Positions 60,356-64,000 of a stretch of 64,000 nt of DNA are shown here, one piece after another. The notes under the pieces are model-generated. The model was given only the letters and a program-made list of their open reading frames with translations. It was not told the origin of the DNA and did not search any database. The number at the start of each line of letters is the position of its first letter. Position 1 is the stretch's first letter. The DNA is from Halobacillus karajensis (GTDB taxonomy: Bacteria; Bacillota; Bacilli; Bacillales; Halobacillaceae), in NCBI RefSeq assembly GCF_900108515.1, contig NZ_FNWW01000005.1:124001-188000 (forward strand). Direction: 5' to 3'. The translations under genes were made by a program, and so were the position numbers.

Positions 60356-61381
60356 TTGAAAATAACAGAAGTAGCTCTAAAATTGAACACAACCCCGCGC
60401 ACCATTCGTTTTTATGAAGAAAAAGGCCTTGTTTTTCCTGGGAAGGCGGGGAATGGTTACCGCTTATATAAGGAAGCGGATGTAAAGACACTACAGGCCG
60501 TTTTGGCCTTGAGAGAGGTGGGGATGTCAACGGCGGAAATAAAAACAGCATTGGAACAAGAGGGAGGCGTTTCAGACTTCTTACATAGACAACGTTCGGC
60601 CCTTTATAAAGAAATGCTGCAAATAAGAGATATGATTACAGCTTTGGACAAAATGATAGAAGGCAATGAAAAGGACGCGAGGGAAGAGTCTATGATAGAA
60701 CTAGCCGGAAAGTTAAAGCGTTTAAAGAAAAAACGCGCAAATTGGCAGGATCGCTGGAATTTTGATGATCAGGCATTGGTTTACGATCAAAATATAAAAA
60801 CAACGGGTTATCGTTTTAATGTCCATGAAAATTATTGGGATGCGCTGCAGATGATAAAAGAATGGGTGGATGCAACGTCAAATGAACAAGGGGTCGATAT
60901 TGGAACGGGGACAGGAAATCTGACCGGGCTATTCATAGAGGAGGATATTCCTATCATAGCCATTGATCAATCTAAAGAAATGTTGAAAATGTGTAAAAAG
61001 AAATTCCCCCGTGCAGATACGCGCCATGGACATTTTCTTTCTTTACCTTTAAAAGATCATGAAGCGGATTTCATAGTGTCCAGCTATGCTCTTCATCATT
61101 TACCAGATGATGAAAAAGAGTTGGCACTTGCTGAAATGGATCGAATTTTATCTGGTGGAGGTCGCATAGCTATAGCGGATTTAATGTTTAAAAATAAAAC
61201 AGACAAACAACAGCTGATCGATCATTTGTGTAAAACAGGAAATACGGAAGCGATCGATGCTATAGAGGATGAATATTATGCGGATCAGTCACGTATTATG
61301 AAATGGTTGGAGAACAAGGGGTATAAAGTGCAGGTGAATCAATTGAATTCGATTCTCCATCTATTATTTGCCCGTAAATAG
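60356..61381 (+). CDS. MerR-type regulator fused to a SAM methyltransferase
   Basis: A 341-residue fusion. Residues 1-70 are a MerR winged HTH (KITEVALKLNTTPRTIRFYE; GNGYRLYKEADV), followed by a dimerisation coiled coil (90-140). Residues 165-341 are a class I methyltransferase (motif I VDIGTGTGNLTGLF; AIDQSKEMLKMCKKKFP; SSYALHHLPDDEK). The effector-binding part of a MerR protein is thus replaced by an enzyme domain. AAGGAGGGGG lies 5 bases from the TTG at 60356; the GTG at 60329 would put that site inside the gene. An 8-bp palindrome TAACGTTA (60311-60318) upstream could be part of its own operator. Confidence 0.85.
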   Translation: MKITEVALKLNTTPRTIRFYEEKGLVFPGKAGNGYRLYKEADVKTLQAVLALREVGMSTAEIKTALEQEGGVSDFLHRQRSALYKEMLQIRDMITALDKMIEGNEKDAREESMIELAGKLKRLKKKRANWQDRWNFDDQALVYDQNIKTTGYRFNVHENYWDALQMIKEWVDATSNEQGVDIGTGTGNLTGLFIEEDIPIIAIDQSKEMLKMCKKKFPRADTRHGHFLSLPLKDHEADFIVSSYALHHLPDDEKELALAEMDRILSGGGRIAIADLMFKNKTDKQQLIDHLCKTGNTEAIDAIEDEYYADQSRIMKWLENKGYKVQVNQLNSILHLLFARK

Positions 61382-61627
61382 GTTGTAGAAGGACAACTTT
61401 GTTCGTTGAAGAAAAAATCTCTAATGAAGATTCAGGCTACCGAATAACTTTTTCATGGCGGGGGACAAAGAAGATCTATAATATTTTAAAATAAGGAAGG
61501 TGAGTACTTTCCACAAATTTTCCACATTTGTATAAAAAACACCATAAATTTGGCTGAACACTTGCCACGACAAGGGTCGGAGGGATTACTTTATGGAGTT
61601 GTCACTTATGAAGCCATTCCTTATGTG

Positions 61628-61655
61628 TTTACAGATAGGGGTTCCGTGTTACAAT
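61628..61655 (+). promoter_or_regulatory. Promoter of the SurA-N lipoprotein gene
   Basis: TTTACA, 16 bases, TACAAT. Transcription starts near 61662, after the first in-frame ATG (61654), so the start must be later. The region 61382-61627 shows no gene. Confidence 0.65.
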
Positions 61656-61689
61656 GGCTAACACAACGGTGAATAAAGGAGAAATGACA

Positions 61690-62448
61690 GTGAATAAAAA
61701 GTGGTTATTAAGCTTAATGTTAGTAGCTTTTGTGGCTCTACTTGCCGCATGTGGTGAAGATGAAGGGGCCAAGGAAGAAAAAGAAGCGGGCCAAAGTGAA
61801 GAAGCGAGTCAAGAGTCTGGGGAAAAGCAGAAAACTCCTGAACCGGATCTTGAAGGTATTCCAGATGTGGTTGCTGAAGTAAATGGAGAAGAAATCAAAA
61901 AGAAAGAATTTGAATCCACTTATAAAGGTCAGTTCCAACAGGCTGCTATGCAGTCACAAATGACAGGGCAGGAATTGGACCAAGATCAGTTGAAAAAACA
62001 AGTAGCTGATAGTTTAGTCGGTCAAGAGTTATTGATGCAAGAAGCGGACAAACGTGAATTTTCTGCATCAGACGAGGAAGTCAATAATAAACTAGAAGAA
62101 CTTGCTAAACAACAGCAAGTAGAATCAGCAGACGAGTTCCTTAAGGCTTTGGAAGAGCAAGGGATGAGTGAAAAAGAAGTAAAATCACAAATTCAGTCTC
62201 AAATTAAAATTGACAAGCTTATTTCAGAAGAAGCTGGAGATGTTCAGCCATCTGAAAAAGAAATGAAAGAAGCTTATGATAAAATGAAAGAACAACAGGA
62301 ACAAATGGATTCTAAGCAGGAAGTTCCATCTTATGAAGAAGCTAAACCGACAATTGAACAACAATTGACGCGTCAAAAAGAAGGGGAAGCGACTCAAAAA
62401 ATCGTGGACAACCTTCGTGAAGACGCAGATGTTACAGTAAACCTGTAA
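61690..62448 (+). CDS. SurA N-terminal domain lipoprotein (foldase-like, no PPIase)
   Basis: A 252-residue lipoprotein chaperone candidate. Signal peptide LLSLMLVAFVALLAACGED with lipobox LAAC; an acidic linker (Glu/Ser/Lys); a SurA_N region (VVAEVNGEEIKKKEFES..., LVGQELLMQEADKREFSAS) and a C-terminal helical part that corresponds to the chaperone arms of PrsA. The parvulin (PPIase) domain expected in the middle of PrsA is absent. AAAGGAG at 61675-61681 is 8 bases from the GTG at 61690 but 2 from the ATG at 61684, so GTG is preferred. It likely aids folding of secreted proteins on the outer face of the membrane. Confidence 0.85.
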   Translation: MNKKWLLSLMLVAFVALLAACGEDEGAKEEKEAGQSEEASQESGEKQKTPEPDLEGIPDVVAEVNGEEIKKKEFESTYKGQFQQAAMQSQMTGQELDQDQLKKQVADSLVGQELLMQEADKREFSASDEEVNNKLEELAKQQQVESADEFLKALEEQGMSEKEVKSQIQSQIKIDKLISEEAGDVQPSEKEMKEAYDKMKEQQEQMDSKQEVPSYEEAKPTIEQQLTRQKEGEATQKIVDNLREDADVTVNL

Positions 62449-62462
62449 AAAACAAATGATAC

Positions 62463-62505
62463 AAAAGAACCCCCGGACCCTAAAAAGGGTCCGGGGGTTC
62501 TTTTG
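62463..62505. terminator. Bidirectional terminator between the lipoprotein gene and nupC
   Basis: AAAAGAACCCCCGGACCC / GGGTCCGGGGGTTCTTTT, an 18-bp perfect stem flanked by A and T, suited to both converging genes. Confidence 0.96.
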
Positions 62506-62563
62506 TGATGATAGAATATCCAAATACAAATACTGGGGGACCAGGTCATACAAATAATGGAAA

Positions 62564-63754
62564 TTAAATAAACATGGATACGAATATGGCTGTGATAAAG
62601 CTTGCGAGTGTCCCTCCGATGATGGCTTTGAGTCCGAGTTTGGCGACTTGGGATTGCTTGTTTGGAGCTAGAGACCCAAGACCGACAATTAACTGACCAA
62701 TGGAGGAGAGGTTTGCGAAATTACATAGGGCCACAGACATCACAGCGATTGTTTTAGGGGAGAATTGATCCATCATCTCCTGCATGTTTCCATAGGCGAG
62801 AAATTCATTGGAGGCTAGTTTAGTACCGATCAAAGAAGCTGCCTGAAATGCATCTGATAACGGGATTCCAATGAGAATCGCAAAAGGATAAAATAGGTAG
62901 CCAAAAACCGTCGATAGATCAGTATGAACAATACCAAGGAGGCCATTGACCAAGGCAATCATACTCATAAAAGCAATGAGAAGACCACCAATATTCATGG
63001 CCAATTTAACACCGTTCACAGCTCCATCGGAAATGGCTTCAAAGACATTGGTTTGTTCTGAACTGGCCATTTGTACATTTCCATCCAATTCCGACTCTTC
63101 TGCTTCTGGTTCAAGGAGCTTAGCTATGACAAGAGAAACTAAAGGTACGCTGAAAATGGAGATTAATAGATAATTTAAATCAATGCCCATTTCTACGTAT
63201 CCGACCAGGATAGCACCACTTGCAGATGCGGTGCCTCCTACCATGATGGCAAAGGTTTCAGAACGAGTCATTTTAGCCAAGTAAGGTTTAACGAGCAAAG
63301 GGGCTTCAGCTACTCCGAGAAAGGTATTACCTACAGCGCTGAAGGATTCGACTTTGGATGTCTTTAATAACTTCCCAACAATGGTGCCTAAGAACTTTAC
63401 GATAAATGGGAGGACCCGAAGATAATAGAGTGCGGAAATTAATGACGATATAAAAATTAAGGCTCCCAATACATTAATGGCAAAAAGAAAATCGATCTCT
63501 GTTTCCGCGAACAGCGGGCCGAATACAAATTCTATCCCTGCTGAACTATAATCGATAATGCTTTGAATAAATAGAGCCGCTTTTTTCAATATGACCTGCC
63601 CTAATGATACGTTTAACATCGTATACACAAAAACACCTTCAAGTACTAGTCCAATAATGATTGTGTGCCACTTTACCATCTTTCTATTACTGCTTAGCAG
63701 CCAGGCTAGCGCGATGATCACAAGTAATGAAATAAGTCCTGTAAGAAAACTCAT
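62564..63754 (-). CDS. nupG: Concentrative nucleoside transporter (NupC/NupG type)
   Basis: A 396-residue CNT-family transporter with about ten spans, importing nucleosides with H+ or Na+. Family landmarks: GNTFLGVAEAPLLVKPYLAKMTRSE, GGTASASGAILVGYV and ALCNFANLSSIGQLIVG. AAGGAGGAA precedes the ATG at 63754. The guanine riboswitch in its leader fits the B. subtilis purine-nucleoside permease gene nupG (yxjA), which has the same control, so a purine nucleoside substrate is probable. Confidence 0.92.
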   Translation of the reverse strand: MSFLTGLISLLVIIALAWLLSSNRKMVKWHTIIIGLVLEGVFVYTMLNVSLGQVILKKAALFIQSIIDYSSAGIEFVFGPLFAETEIDFLFAINVLGALIFISSLISALYYLRVLPFIVKFLGTIVGKLLKTSKVESFSAVGNTFLGVAEAPLLVKPYLAKMTRSETFAIMVGGTASASGAILVGYVEMGIDLNYLLISIFSVPLVSLVIAKLLEPEAEESELDGNVQMASSEQTNVFEAISDGAVNGVKLAMNIGGLLIAFMSMIALVNGLLGIVHTDLSTVFGYLFYPFAILIGIPLSDAFQAASLIGTKLASNEFLAYGNMQEMMDQFSPKTIAVMSVALCNFANLSSIGQLIVGLGSLAPNKQSQVAKLGLKAIIGGTLASFITAIFVSMFI

Positions 63755-63822
63755 GATGTTCCTCCTTGGAATAATAATACGGATTCCTTTAATAGAGGTA
63801 GGATGTCGGACATCTCAGCTAA

Positions 63823-63860
63823 TAAAAAAACCTCTTTCCTTAATGGGAAAAGGAAAGAGG
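63823..63860 (-). terminator. Expression-platform terminator of the guanine riboswitch
   Basis: Minus-strand CCTCTTTCCTT / AAGGAAAGAGG, then seven T. It lies between the aptamer and nupG. Confidence 0.92.
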
Positions 63861-63894
63861 CAGAGAGGGTTCAGCAATCCCTCATCAGCTAACT

Positions 63895-63967
63895 TTCCTT
63901 ATAGTCCGGCCATTTACGGTAGCCAGGTAGAGACTTGTGGACCTTATTTCCACATTTATATAAGGAA
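63895..63967 (-). promoter_or_regulatory. Guanine-type purine riboswitch
   Basis: Minus strand. P1 is TTCCTTATA (63967-63959) with TATAAGGAA (63903-63895). The core TCTCTACCTGGCTACCGTAA, then ATGGCCGGACTATAAGG, carries the conserved J2/3 and J3/1. The base that selects the ligand is C (GGACTAT), which means guanine/hypoxanthine rather than adenine. Promoter hexamers probably lie at or beyond the window edge. Confidence 0.93.
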
Positions 63968-64000
63968 TCCGTATAGAATAGAATGATAGAAATTCTAGCA

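Overview
The window is a chromosomal segment of a low-GC, endospore-forming Gram-positive bacterium of the Bacillaceae. The gene order pcrA, ligA, camS, a proline-type symporter, gatCAB, dagK, rlmCD matches the conserved Bacillus core. Two candidate spore-protein genes, an AprX-type subtilase and a tandem riboswitch on metE agree with this. The acidic proteins and proline genes suggest a halophilic or halotolerant genus such as Halobacillus, but that is inference. No rRNA, tRNA, CRISPR array, prophage or complete insertion sequence was seen.

Layout. 1-15.4 kb is the conserved block: the 3' part of pcrA, ligA, a CamS lipoprotein, P5C dehydrogenase, a 41-codon membrane peptide gene followed by a Na+/proline symporter, gatCAB, a diacylglycerol kinase and the rRNA m5U methyltransferase. 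15.5-21 kb holds a metallophosphoesterase divergent from a UgtP-like glycosyltransferase, two small hypothetical genes (one DUF1292) and aprX. 21-24.2 kb, minus strand, is the most unusual locus: a TTG-started 82-residue single-span peptide gene, an ABC ATPase, an ABC permease, a two-span protein and a miniature M50/S2P protease, tightly packed. 24.4-33.8 kb has katG with a PerR-like box, an ion-transporter-like protein, a manganese catalase, a DUF3231 protein, a decayed DUF2798 gene, a CPA1 antiporter and DUF4317. 34-40.8 kb has a YjcD-like helicase, an extended SDR and metE. The metE leader carries a SAM-I riboswitch and then a cobalamin riboswitch, each with its own terminator. 41-49.4 kb has a DUF212 protein, small spore-type genes, the tcyABC cystine importer, a second frameshifted DUF2798-like gene, and a pair made of a 1025-residue GNAT fusion and an amidohydrolase. 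49.5-64 kb has selO, a MarR/pirin pair sharing an 18-bp repeated operator, a possible Wadjet JetD fragment, a cold-shock gene, a DUF1232 protein, a solitary Z1-domain ATPase, a MHYT-PAS-GGDEF-EAL protein, a MerR-methyltransferase fusion, a SurA-N lipoprotein and nupC behind a guanine riboswitch.

How it fits together. The conserved part covers DNA repair, amidated tRNA synthesis and proline use. Much of the accessory part deals with oxidative stress (two catalases, a PerR-like site, MarR/pirin), sulfur and methionine supply (tcyABC, metE) and envelope functions. The best candidate for an undescribed system is the peptide/ABC/S2P operon at 21.06-24.14 kb. It resembles YydFGHIJ-type peptide systems in having an M50 protease and an ABC exporter, but has no radical-SAM gene beside it.
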